Below, in pieces: positions 1-6,717 of a stretch of 13,383 bases of DNA. The position numbers and the translations under genes are program-made. The notes under the pieces are model-generated. The model saw nothing but the letters and a program-made list of their open reading frames with translations, searched no databases and was not told the origin of the DNA. Within the stretch, counting starts at the first letter, position 1. The number at the start of each line of letters is the position of its first letter. Source of the DNA: Gemmatimonadota bacterium (GTDB taxonomy: Bacteria; Gemmatimonadota; Gemmatimonadetes; Longimicrobiales; Longimicrobiaceae); contig JAFAYN010000173.1 of assembly GCA_019240375.1 (NCBI GenBank), forward strand, positions 1-13,383, in the 5' to 3' direction.

Positions 1-1233
1 GCCTCACAGCTGGAGCCCTGGTCGGAGTACCTGACCGGGGAGCAGGGGAAGGCCCCGGAGCCCTTCTACGACCCGCTCGCCTTCGCGGTCCGGGAGGCGC
101 ACCGGCGCGGGCTGGAGCTGCACGCCTGGTTCAACCCGTACCGGGCCCGTCACCCCTCCGCGAAGAGTCCGCTCGCGCCCACCCACCTGGGCCGGACGCA
201 CCCGGAGCTGGTGAAGCCGTACGGGGGCAACCTGTGGATGGACCCGGGGGAGGACTCGGTGCGGGCGTTCTCGACGCGGGTGGTGATGGACGTGGTGCGC
301 CGCTACGACGTGGACGGGGTGCACATCGACGACTACTTCTACCCGTACCGCGAAAGGGACGCGCAGGGGCGGGAGATTCCCTTCCCGGACAGCGCCAGCT
401 GGGAGCGCTACGTCCGCTCGGGGGGGCGGCTGAGCCGCGACGACTGGCGGCGCAGCAACGTGGACCGCTTCGTGGAGGGGGTGTACCGGGCGGTGAAGAA
501 GGAAAAGCCCTGGGTCAAGTTCGGGATCAGCCCCTTCGGGAGCTGGCGCCCGGGGAACCCGCGGCAGGTCACCGGCTTCGACGCGTACGAGCAGCTCTAC
601 GCAGACTCGCGGAAGTGGCTGGTGAACGGGTGGCTGGACTACTTCACCCCGCAGCTCTACTGGCAGATCTCCCGCACGGGGTTGAGCTACCCGGTGCTCC
701 TGCGCTGGTGGACGGAGCAGAACGTGATGGGGCGGCACATGTGGCCGGGGAACTTCACCGGGCAGACCCTCCCGACGGAGGCGCACTGGCCGGCGTCGGA
801 GATCATCGGGCAGATCTACGTGACACGCGGGATCCCCGGGGCGACGGGGAACGTGCACTTCAGCATGCGGTCGCTGATGCAGGACCCCGACTCGCTGTCC
901 ACGCGGCTGATGCGGGAAACGTACGCGGAGCCGGCGCTGATCCCCGCCTCGCCCTGGCTGGGGCGCGCCCATCCGGCGCGTCCGGGCGTAACGCTGCGCC
1001 GGGACGCTTCCGGCGGGACGGTGCTGGCGCTGGAGCCGGCCGGGCGGGTGCCGGCGGCCTGGTGGGTGGTGCAATCCCGGTACGCGGCCGGGTGGCGGAC
1101 GGAGATCCTCCCCGGGGAGCTGCGGTCGTACCCGCTCCCCGCGGACAGCACCGGCGCGGCACCGCGGGTGGTGTCGGTGTACGGGGTGGACCGGAACGGG
1201 AACGAGGGGCCGGCGGCGACGGCGCGGCCGTAG
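1..1233 (+). CDS. Family 10 glycosylhydrolase (GHL10/DUF187, YngK-like), 5' end missing
   Basis: The frame is open from the first base, so the true start lies left of the window; 410 codons are visible and the stop is TAG at 1231-1233. The visible part begins inside the TIM-barrel. LHAWFNPYRA (118-147), WMDPG (235-249) and DVDGVHIDDYFYPY (307-348) are hallmark stretches of the GHL10 family, with acidic residues in the last two suited to the active site. FGISPFGSW (520-546) and DYFTPQLYW (637-663) are later barrel motifs. From about 940 the protein becomes a small beta-rich module ending in VSVYGVDRNGNEG, like the fibronectin-like tail of many GHL10 proteins. The family consists of secreted or lipid-anchored polysaccharide-active enzymes; the signal peptide would be in the missing part. 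The substrate cannot be told from sequence. The family call is firm. Confidence 0.9.
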   Translation, partial: ASQLEPWSEYLTGEQGKAPEPFYDPLAFAVREAHRRGLELHAWFNPYRARHPSAKSPLAPTHLGRTHPELVKPYGGNLWMDPGEDSVRAFSTRVVMDVVRRYDVDGVHIDDYFYPYRERDAQGREIPFPDSASWERYVRSGGRLSRDDWRRSNVDRFVEGVYRAVKKEKPWVKFGISPFGSWRPGNPRQVTGFDAYEQLYADSRKWLVNGWLDYFTPQLYWQISRTGLSYPVLLRWWTEQNVMGRHMWPGNFTGQTLPTEAHWPASEIIGQIYVTRGIPGATGNVHFSMRSLMQDPDSLSTRLMRETYAEPALIPASPWLGRAHPARPGVTLRRDASGGTVLALEPAGRVPAAWWVVQSRYAAGWRTEILPGELRSYPLPADSTGAAPRVVSVYGVDRNGNEGPAATARP

Positions 1234-1256
1234 GGGCGGCGGAAAGGCGGTGAAAG

Positions 1257-1294
1257 CGGAGCGGGCATCCCGGATTCCCGGGGTGCCCGCTCCG
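1257..1294. terminator. Bidirectional intrinsic terminator between convergent genes
   Basis: A hairpin with a 17-bp stem (1257-1273 against 1278-1294, one G-T wobble at 1268/1283) closes on the four-base loop ATTC at 1274-1277. It begins 23 bases after the glycosylhydrolase stop and ends 5 bases before the stop of the opposing lipoprotein gene. GAAA on the left (1252-1255) and TTTC on the right (1297-1300) give a short T tract in each direction, so it can serve both transcripts. The T tracts are only three residues long, which is usual in such GC-rich DNA. Confidence 0.8.
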
Positions 1295-1299
1295 TGTTT

Positions 1300-2268
1300 C
1301 TACTCCGCCGCGCCCGTGGTCGCTTCCTTCTGCGGGGCGGCGCCGGGACGGTGGAGCCCCAGCCGGGTCGGGCCGCCTCCCGGGGAGGAGCGGCGCATCA
1401 TGCGGAACAGGCGCCAGAGGATCCAGAGCACCACCCCCAGCGGGACCAGGAAGCCGAGCGCGGCGATGAACCCCGCGACGAAGCCGACGAAGTTGCGCCA
1501 GGCGTCACGGAACGCCTCGACGATCGGATTGGTCCCCGGCTGGTCGGCTCCGACCACCGGAACCGGCTCGTGCAGGTTCACCGTCAGGGTGCTCATCGCC
1601 ACGCGGCTGCGCAGGTAGCGGATCCGCCCCTCGTAGCGGTCGATCTCCTCGCGCACCCGGGCCAGCTCGCGCTCCACCGCCAGCACGTCCTCCAGCTTCC
1701 CGGTGCGGGTCGCCAGCAGCTCCACCAGGCGGGCTTCCAGCCGGCGCGCGTTGGCGACGCGGGCGCTCACGTCCACGAACTCCTCCCCCGCATCCTCGGC
1801 GGTGACGTTCACCGACTCCACCTTCCCCAGCGGGCGGAGGCCGCCGACCAGCGCGTCGAAGCGCGCGGCGGGGACCTTGATCTCCAGCGACGCCTTGCGC
1901 GCCTCGTTCTCCCCCGTGCTCATGGAGGTGTTGGCGACGAACCCGCCGGAGGCCGCGGCCAACTGGCGCACCCGCGCGATGGCCGGCTCCAGCGAATCCA
2001 CCCGCAGCGTCGCCTCGCCGTTGCGGATGATCATGGTAGGGATGGTGACCGAGTCGGTCCTCGACGCGCTGGCGGGGAGGTCGGGGGCGGACGCGTCCGT
2101 CTTCGCCTCCGCTCCCGCGGCCACGCCCTGGGGCGGGGCGGGGGCGGATGCCGAAGCGTTTCCCTGGGAGACCTCGGCGTAATCCACGGCCTTTTCCGTC
2201 CTCGGGCTCCCACCGCCGCAGGCTGTGAGGAGGAGGAGCGCGAGCGCTGCTACGGTGGAGTTTCGCAT
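1300..2268 (-). CDS. DUF4349 domain-containing lipoprotein with C-terminal membrane helix
   Basis: The product has 322 aa and begins MRNSTVAALALLLL, followed by the lipobox LTAC with Cys17 as the predicted lipidation site. A low-complexity Ala/Pro/Ser linker (about 20-70) precedes the DUF4349 domain (about 75-290). This has a beta-rich start (IRNGEATLRVDSLEPAI), the stretch ASLEIKVPAARFDAL, a charged heptad-like helix at about 172-222 likely to form a coiled coil, and a hydrophobic segment at 259-288, followed by an arginine-rich cytoplasmic-type tail. This architecture is typical of DUF4349 proteins, which have no established biochemical function. The gene stands alone, divergent from the TetR regulator and convergent with the glycosylhydrolase. 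The ATG at 2268 is chosen because the signal peptide begins exactly there; no strong Shine-Dalgarno sequence precedes it. Confidence 0.88.
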   Translation of the reverse strand: MRNSTVAALALLLLTACGGGSPRTEKAVDYAEVSQGNASASAPAPPQGVAAGAEAKTDASAPDLPASASRTDSVTIPTMIIRNGEATLRVDSLEPAIARVRQLAAASGGFVANTSMSTGENEARKASLEIKVPAARFDALVGGLRPLGKVESVNVTAEDAGEEFVDVSARVANARRLEARLVELLATRTGKLEDVLAVERELARVREEIDRYEGRIRYLRSRVAMSTLTVNLHEPVPVVGADQPGTNPIVEAFRDAWRNFVGFVAGFIAALGFLVPLGVVLWILWRLFRMMRRSSPGGGPTRLGLHRPGAAPQKEATTGAAE

Positions 2269-2337
2269 GGCGACGGGGTGTGGAGTGGGTGGGGCGACGC
2301 GGCGGGCTGCTTCCTAGACTGGGACCATCCGGGGAGC

Positions 2338-2366
2338 AAGATAGTTCCCCCACCCCGGCTTTCCAA
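2338..2366 (-). promoter_or_regulatory. Candidate sigma-70-type promoter for the DUF4349 gene
   Basis: Read on the minus strand, TTGGAA (2366-2361) and TATCTT (2343-2338) are separated by exactly 17 bases, each matching four of six consensus positions. Transcription would start near 2331, about 63 bases before the ATG at 2268. Position and spacing are good, but the support is by eye only. Confidence 0.45.
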
Positions 2367-2376
2367 CGAGCCGCCG

Positions 2377-2406
2377 TTGACACCGGCCGGCCGTGCGTGC
2401 TAATCT
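2377..2406 (+). promoter_or_regulatory. Promoter of the tetR-fad operon
   Basis: A perfect -35 hexamer TTGACA (2377-2382) is followed after 18 bases by TAATCT (2401-2406), which keeps the key first T-A and last T of a -10 element. The expected start point is near 2412-2414, inside the palindrome at 2405-2427. That geometry, with an operator directly over the -10 edge and start site, supports both calls. The leader to the ATG at 2506 would be about 93 bases and contains the second palindrome. Confidence 0.6.
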
Positions 2407-2427
2407 CACCGAACACCGTTCGGCGAG
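2405..2427. promoter_or_regulatory. Probable TetR operator, site 1 (overlaps promoter start region)
   Basis: An inverted repeat with ten-base arms around a three-base centre: CTCaCCGAAC, ACC, GTTCGGcGAG, with one mismatched pair. The core CCGAAC-ACC-GTTCGG is perfect. Size and symmetry suit a TetR dimer, and the site covers the end of the -10 element and the predicted start point, so binding there would block transcription of the tetR gene and the genes after it. That this TetR is the ligand is inferred from adjacency and from the second copy at 2475-2490. Confidence 0.65.
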
Positions 2428-2474
2428 GTGCACGGCACGTTTCTTCCGGCGCCCTCCGGCTCCTCGTGAGCCGC

Positions 2475-2490
2475 CACCGAACAGCGTTCG
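2475..2490. promoter_or_regulatory. Probable TetR operator, site 2 (in tetR leader)
   Basis: CACCGAACAGCGTTCG matches site 1 at 15 of 16 positions (2407-2422 there). The palindromic core is CGAAC-AGC-GTTCG. Its centre lies 68 bases from that of site 1 and it ends 15 bases before the tetR ATG, where a ribosome binding site would normally be. A second dimer here could act as a roadblock or reinforce repression. It has fewer symmetric bases than site 1, so it is probably the weaker site. Confidence 0.6.
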
Positions 2491-2505
2491 CCTTTTCGTC
2501 GCCCG

Positions 2506-3117
2506 ATGCCCGCTCGCACCGTCCGTGAGGAAGCCGACCTGCGCACGCAGACGCTGGATGCCGCGCGCAGCCTGATCGCGGAGCGCGGGCACCGCGACCT
2601 GTCCATGCGCGAGATCGCGCGGGCGGTGGGGTGCTCGGTGAGCTCGCTGTACCTGTACTTCGAGAGCCGCGACGCGCTGATCCACACGCTGATCGACGAG
2701 GGGTTCCAGCGGTGGTACGACGAGCAGCTCGCGCTCAACGAGCGCTGGCTCGACCCGTGGGCACGATTGGAGGCGGCGGCGCGGCGGTACGTGGAGTTCG
2801 GGGTGGAGAACCCGGAGCTGTACGAGATCATGTACATGTTCCACCCCCGCTCGCTGGAGCGACTGCCGAAGGAATTGTACCGCCGCATCCGGCGCAGCCT
2901 GGACCTGACCGCGGCGAACGTGCTGGCGTGCGCGGCGCCGGGCGGGGCGATGACCGAGGCGGACGCGCGCACCGTGGCCGCGGCGGCGTGGGCCACGCTG
3001 CACGGGGTGGTTTCCACCCTGCTGACGCACCGGCTCGATTCGCGGATCGACCGGGCGGGGTACGTGGACCGGGCGGTGCGGATGGTGATGGACGGAGTGA
3101 GGGCGTGCGCCGGGTGA
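2506..3117 (+). CDS. TetR/AcrR family transcriptional regulator, probable local fad-operon repressor
   Basis: The product has 203 aa. The N-terminal DNA-binding domain (about 10-56) shows the family pattern: a first helix LDAARSLIAERG, then the helix-turn-helix LSMREIARAVGCSVSSLYLYF (about 32-52). The rest is the ligand-binding and dimerisation domain. Its motif WATLHG (162-167) marks the WHG-type C-terminal domain found in many TetR proteins. It is the first gene of the + strand operon, 46 bases ahead of the fadN-like gene, and lies under two near-identical palindromes, so autoregulation and control of the beta-oxidation genes are likely. TetR repressors of fatty acid degradation such as Bacillus FadR bind long-chain acyl-CoA; whether this one senses acyl-CoA or another intermediate is unknown. 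The ATG at 2506 lacks a clear Shine-Dalgarno sequence but places the HTH domain at the expected distance from the N-terminus. Confidence 0.93.
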   Translation: MPARTVREEADLRTQTLDAARSLIAERGHRDLSMREIARAVGCSVSSLYLYFESRDALIHTLIDEGFQRWYDEQLALNERWLDPWARLEAAARRYVEFGVENPELYEIMYMFHPRSLERLPKELYRRIRRSLDLTAANVLACAAPGGAMTEADARTVAAAAWATLHGVVSTLLTHRLDSRIDRAGYVDRAVRMVMDGVRACAG

Positions 3118-3163
3118 GGCGCGCGTCCGCCGGGGATTCTTGAACCTTTACGTGAACGGATCC

Positions 3164-5476
3164 ATGCGCATTCGAAAGCTGGGCGTGGTGGGCGCGGGGA
3201 CGATGGGCGGCGGGATCGCGGCGCTGGCGGCCTCGGCCGGGGTGCCGGTGGTGCTGCTGGACGTCCCCGGCGAGCCGGGGCGGAGCGGGCCCGCGCAGGG
3301 GGGGCTGCAGCGGCAGGTGAAGGCGAAGCCGGCGGCGTTCATGGACACCGGCCGCGCGAGCCTGGTGCGGACCGGGAACACCGAGGACGACCTGGAGCTG
3401 CTGGCCGACTGCGACTGGATCGTCGAGGCGATCATCGAGCAGCCGGCGCCCAAGCAGGCGCTCTTCGCGCGGCTGGAGGAGATCCTGAAGCCCGACGCCG
3501 TGGTCGCCTCGAACACCTCGGGGATCCCGATGCACGTGCTGGTGGAGGGGCGCTCGGAGCGCTTCCGGCGCAACTTCGTGGGGACGCACTTCTTCAGCCC
3601 CGTGCGCTACATGCACCTGCTGGAGCTGATCCCCACGGCGGACACCTCGCCCGAGGCGCTGGCGGTGGTGACAAGGTTCGCGGAGCGGGTGCTCGGCAAA
3701 GGAACGGTGGTGGCCAGGGACGCCCCCGGCTTCATCGCCAACCGGCTGGGGGTGAAGGGGATGGTCGGCACGCTCCGGCAGATGGAGGCGAACGGCCTGA
3801 CCATCGACGAGGTGGACGCCCTGACGGGTCCTCTGATCGGACGGCCGGGCTCGGCCACCTTCCGCACCGGCGACATCTCAGGGCTGGACGTGCTCGCCCA
3901 CGTGTCGGCGGGGCTGGCGCAGACCACCGGCGAGGACTTCGCCCTCCCGGAGTGGACGCAGCGGATGGTGACGAACAAGCAGCTCGGCGACAAGACGGGG
4001 GGCGGCTTCTACCGCAAGCAGGGGAAGGAGATCTCCACCTTCGACTACACCACCGGCGAGTACGTCCCGCAGCGCAAGCCGGACGACCCGGAGCTGGGGC
4101 GGCTGGGCAGGCTCCCCCTCGCGGAGCGGATCAGGGCGGTGCAGGGGCTCCAGGGGAAGTACGGCGACTTCGTGCGCCGGGTGCTGCTGGAGAACGCCCA
4201 CTACGCGCTGACCACCTCCCCCGAGCTGGCGTACGACGTGGTGGCGGTGGACCGGGCGATGGAGTGGGGGTACGGGCACGAGGCAGGTCCCTTCCGCGTC
4301 ATGGACATGATCGGCGTGGACACCCTGCGCGCCGGCTTCCGCGAGCTGGGGCTGGACGAGCCGGAGCTGCTGGGGAAGGCGACGGAGGGGTTCTACCGCC
4401 AGGGTGCCGAGGGGGAGGAGTACCTGGGCTTCGACGGGAGCTACCACCCGGTGCCGCCGGCCGCCGAGGGGGCCATCAAACTGGCCGCGCTGGCGTCGCG
4501 GCCGGGGAAGGTGCTGGAGTCCAACGAGGGGGCGCGGCTCCTGGACCTCGGCGACGGCGTGGCGCTGCTGGAGTTCCGCTCCAAGATGAACACGCTGGGC
4601 GAGCCGGTGATGCGGATGCTGGAAACGGCGCTGGCGCGGGTGGAGCGCGACGGGCTGGAGGGGCTGGTGATCGGCAACGACGACCCGCGCGCCTTTTCGG
4701 CCGGGGCCGACCTGACCGGGCCGGCCGCGCTGCTGCAGAGCGGCGACTGGAAGGCGCTGGACGGGGTGGTGCGCGGCTTCCAGGACGCGGTGCAGAGCAT
4801 CCGGCGCGCCCCCTTCCCGGTGGTGGTTGCGCCGCACGGGATGACGCTGGGCGGCGGGTGCGAGATGACGCTGCACGCCGACGCGGTGCAGGCGGCCGCC
4901 GAGCTGTACGTGGGGCTGGTGGAGGCCGGGGTGGGGCTCCTCCCCGGCGGCGGCGGGACCAAGGAACTGCTCTTCCGCTTCGTCGGCGAGCTGGAGCCGT
5001 ACCCGGAAGCCGACTCGTTCGAGGCGGTGAAGCGCGCCTTCCAGCTGATCGCCCTGGCGGCCACCAGCACCAGCGCGCTCGACGCCCGCAACAAGGGGTT
5101 CCTCCGCGACCGTGACCAGGTCTCCATGAACCGGGACCTGCTGATCGCCGACGCCAAGCGCCGCGTGCTCTCCCTCGCCCCCGGCTACGTCCCCCCGGTC
5201 CCGCGCACCATCCGAGCGCTGGGGAAGGACGGGCTGGGGAACCTCAAGTACGCCCTCTTCTCCTTCCACGAGGCGGGGCAGGCGAGCGACCACGACGTGC
5301 GGATCGGGCACGAGATCGCCTACGTCCTGTGCGGCGGCGACGGCCCGCCGCGGACCGTGACCGAGCAGGACGTCCTCGACCTGGAGCGCGAGTCGTTCCT
5401 GAAGCTGCTCGGCACGAAGGAAACGCAGGAGCGGATCGCGTACACGCTCAAGACCGGGAAGCCGCTGCGCAACTGA
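3164..5476 (+). CDS. fadN: 3-hydroxyacyl-CoA dehydrogenase / enoyl-CoA hydratase, FadN type
   Basis: This 770-aa bifunctional cytoplasmic enzyme hydrates trans-2-enoyl-CoA and oxidises the 3-hydroxyacyl-CoA with NAD+. The dehydrogenase comes first: nucleotide loop GAGTMGGGIA (10-19) with Asp33 ending strand 2, SNTSG (116-120), the catalytic pair His142 and Glu154 in GTHFFSP...LLELI, and Asn193 in PGFIANR. The C-terminal dehydrogenase region runs to about 410. The crotonase domain follows (about 455-650), with FSAGADL (511-517) for the oxyanion hole, GGGCEM giving Glu567, and GLVEAGVGLLPGGGG giving Glu587, so both catalytic glutamates are present. This order is that of Bacillus FadN (about 790 aa), the reverse of Escherichia FadB, and the C-terminal GKPLRN also fits FadN. 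The ATG at 3164 is preferred over the in-frame TTG at 3140 and GTG at 3152, because it puts the Rossmann strand at residue 5. fadA follows after 40 bases. Confidence 0.93.
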   Translation: MRIRKLGVVGAGTMGGGIAALAASAGVPVVLLDVPGEPGRSGPAQGGLQRQVKAKPAAFMDTGRASLVRTGNTEDDLELLADCDWIVEAIIEQPAPKQALFARLEEILKPDAVVASNTSGIPMHVLVEGRSERFRRNFVGTHFFSPVRYMHLLELIPTADTSPEALAVVTRFAERVLGKGTVVARDAPGFIANRLGVKGMVGTLRQMEANGLTIDEVDALTGPLIGRPGSATFRTGDISGLDVLAHVSAGLAQTTGEDFALPEWTQRMVTNKQLGDKTGGGFYRKQGKEISTFDYTTGEYVPQRKPDDPELGRLGRLPLAERIRAVQGLQGKYGDFVRRVLLENAHYALTTSPELAYDVVAVDRAMEWGYGHEAGPFRVMDMIGVDTLRAGFRELGLDEPELLGKATEGFYRQGAEGEEYLGFDGSYHPVPPAAEGAIKLAALASRPGKVLESNEGARLLDLGDGVALLEFRSKMNTLGEPVMRMLETALARVERDGLEGLVIGNDDPRAFSAGADLTGPAALLQSGDWKALDGVVRGFQDAVQSIRRAPFPVVVAPHGMTLGGGCEMTLHADAVQAAAELYVGLVEAGVGLLPGGGGTKELLFRFVGELEPYPEADSFEAVKRAFQLIALAATSTSALDARNKGFLRDRDQVSMNRDLLIADAKRRVLSLAPGYVPPVPRTIRALGKDGLGNLKYALFSFHEAGQASDHDVRIGHEIAYVLCGGDGPPRTVTEQDVLDLERESFLKLLGTKETQERIAYTLKTGKPLRN

Positions 5477-5505
5477 GCGCGGCGCCGACGCATACAGAAT
5501 TCTTC

Positions 5506-5510
5506 AGGAG
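5506..5510 (+). promoter_or_regulatory. Ribosome binding site of fadA
   Basis: AGGAG lies six bases before the ATG at 5517. It is the clearest Shine-Dalgarno sequence in the operon and fixes the thiolase start. Confidence 0.8.
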
Positions 5511-5516
5511 ACGACG

Positions 5517-6692
5517 ATGCCCAATGCAGTGATCGTGTCCGCCGCGCGCAGCGCGGTGGCCCGGGGGAAGGCGGACGGCGCGCTCGCCGCGGCTGGCGTC
5601 ACCCCGGTGGACCTGGCGGGGGAGGTGCTGCGCGAGGCGGTGGCGCGCGCCGGGGTGGACGTGGGGGAGATCGACGACGTGGTGCTCGGGTGTGCCATGC
5701 CGGAGGGGCCGCAGGGGCTGAACATCGCCCGGAACGCGGCGCTGCGGGCCGGCTTCCCAGTGGACTCGTCGGCGGCTACGGTGAACCGCTTCTGCTCGTC
5801 GGGGCTGCAGACGGTGGCCCAGGCGACGCAGGCGGTGATGAGCGGGATGCAGGACGTGGTGGTGGCGGGCGGGGTGGAGATGATGAGCCAGGTGCCGATG
5901 TCCGGCTTCGTGACGCGCCTCCACCCGGAGCTGACGGAGTCGTACATCGGGATGGGCTTCACGGCCGAGCGGGTTGCCGAGCGCTACCACGTCGACCGCG
6001 AGGACCAGGACGCCTTCGCGCTGGAAAGCCAGCGGCGCGCGGCGGTGGCGCTGGAGAACGGCGCCTTCGCCGGGCAGATCGTCCCCATCCACCTCCAGAA
6101 GGTCCGGTGGAACGGGACGGAAAAGACCGTGGAGGAAGCCGTGTTCGACCGCGACGAGCTGCCGCGCGCCGACGCCTCCCTCGAGGGGCTGGCGAAGCTG
6201 AAGCCGGCCTTCAAGACCAACGGCACCGTGACCGCCGGGAACGCCAGCCCGTACTCGGACGGGGCGGCGGCGCTGGTAGTGATGAACGCCGAGAAGGCGT
6301 CGGCGGCGGGGATCAGGCCCCTCGCCCGTCTCATCACCTACGCGGTGGCGGGGATCGACCCGGACATCATGGGCGTGGGCCCGATCATCGCCATCCCCAA
6401 GGCGCTGAAGAAGGCGGGGATGACGCTCGACCAGATCGACCTGTTCGAGTTCAACGAGGCGTTCGCGGCCCAGGCGCTGGCCGTGTCCCGCGAGCTGAAG
6501 ATGGACATGAGCCGGGTCAACGTGAACGGCGGTGCCATCGCCCTCGGCCACCCGCTCGGCGCCACCGGGGCCAAGCTCAGCACGCAGCTCATCTACGAGC
6601 TGCGCCTTCGCGGCGGCGGGATCGGGATGGTGACCATGTGTGTGGGCGGTGGGATGGGCGCGGCCGGGATCTTCGAGGTCTTCCCGGAATAA
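5517..6692 (+). CDS. fadA: Acetyl-CoA C-acyltransferase (3-ketoacyl-CoA thiolase)
   Basis: The 391-aa product has the normal length for a degradative thiolase, which cleaves 3-ketoacyl-CoA with CoA to acetyl-CoA and a shortened acyl-CoA. The nucleophile is Cys93 in NRFCSSGLQ. The other active-site blocks are NEAF (313-316), His345 in GGAIALGHPLGATG, and Cys375 in MVTMCVGGGMG. All are intact, so the enzyme should be active. It follows the fadN-like gene, its expected partner: FadN-type proteins and thiolase act consecutively and are encoded together in Bacillus. A biosynthetic acetoacetyl-CoA thiolase is less likely given this neighbourhood, although short-chain activity cannot be excluded from sequence. 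No promoter is visible in the 40-base gap before it, consistent with cotranscription. Confidence 0.94.
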   Translation: MPNAVIVSAARSAVARGKADGALAAAGVTPVDLAGEVLREAVARAGVDVGEIDDVVLGCAMPEGPQGLNIARNAALRAGFPVDSSAATVNRFCSSGLQTVAQATQAVMSGMQDVVVAGGVEMMSQVPMSGFVTRLHPELTESYIGMGFTAERVAERYHVDREDQDAFALESQRRAAVALENGAFAGQIVPIHLQKVRWNGTEKTVEEAVFDRDELPRADASLEGLAKLKPAFKTNGTVTAGNASPYSDGAAALVVMNAEKASAAGIRPLARLITYAVAGIDPDIMGVGPIIAIPKALKKAGMTLDQIDLFEFNEAFAAQALAVSRELKMDMSRVNVNGGAIALGHPLGATGAKLSTQLIYELRLRGGGIGMVTMCVGGGMGAAGIFEVFPE

Positions 6693-6717
6693 CGTCCGCC
6701 CTCGACCCGGATCTCTC

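Noticed and set aside
2280..2528. Short plus-strand open frames in the divergent intergenic region (82 aa here, another of 60 aa at 2393-2575).
   Set aside because: They cover the promoters and both palindromes and run into the tetR start. No ribosome binding site or motif supports translation.
3140..3163. Earlier TTG (3140) or GTG (3152) start for the fadN-like gene.
   Set aside because: The extra residues (NLYVNGS) match nothing in the family, while the ATG at 3164 places the Rossmann loop at the usual distance from the N-terminus.
3118..3163. A third TetR operator between tetR and fadN, suggested by two GAAC words (TTGAAC and GTGAAC).
   Set aside because: They form a direct repeat without a GTTC partner, so there is no palindrome like those at 2405-2427 and 2475-2490.
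3878..5311. A 477-codon minus-strand open frame inside the fadN-like gene.
   Set aside because: It is antisense to a gene with all catalytic residues in place, and the product is low-complexity and His/Arg/Gln-rich.
6640..6717. N-terminal extension of the acyl-CoA dehydrogenase from a GTG at 6640.
   Set aside because: It would overlap the conserved C-terminus of fadA out of frame. The ATG at 6718 begins with a standard ACAD N-terminal helix.
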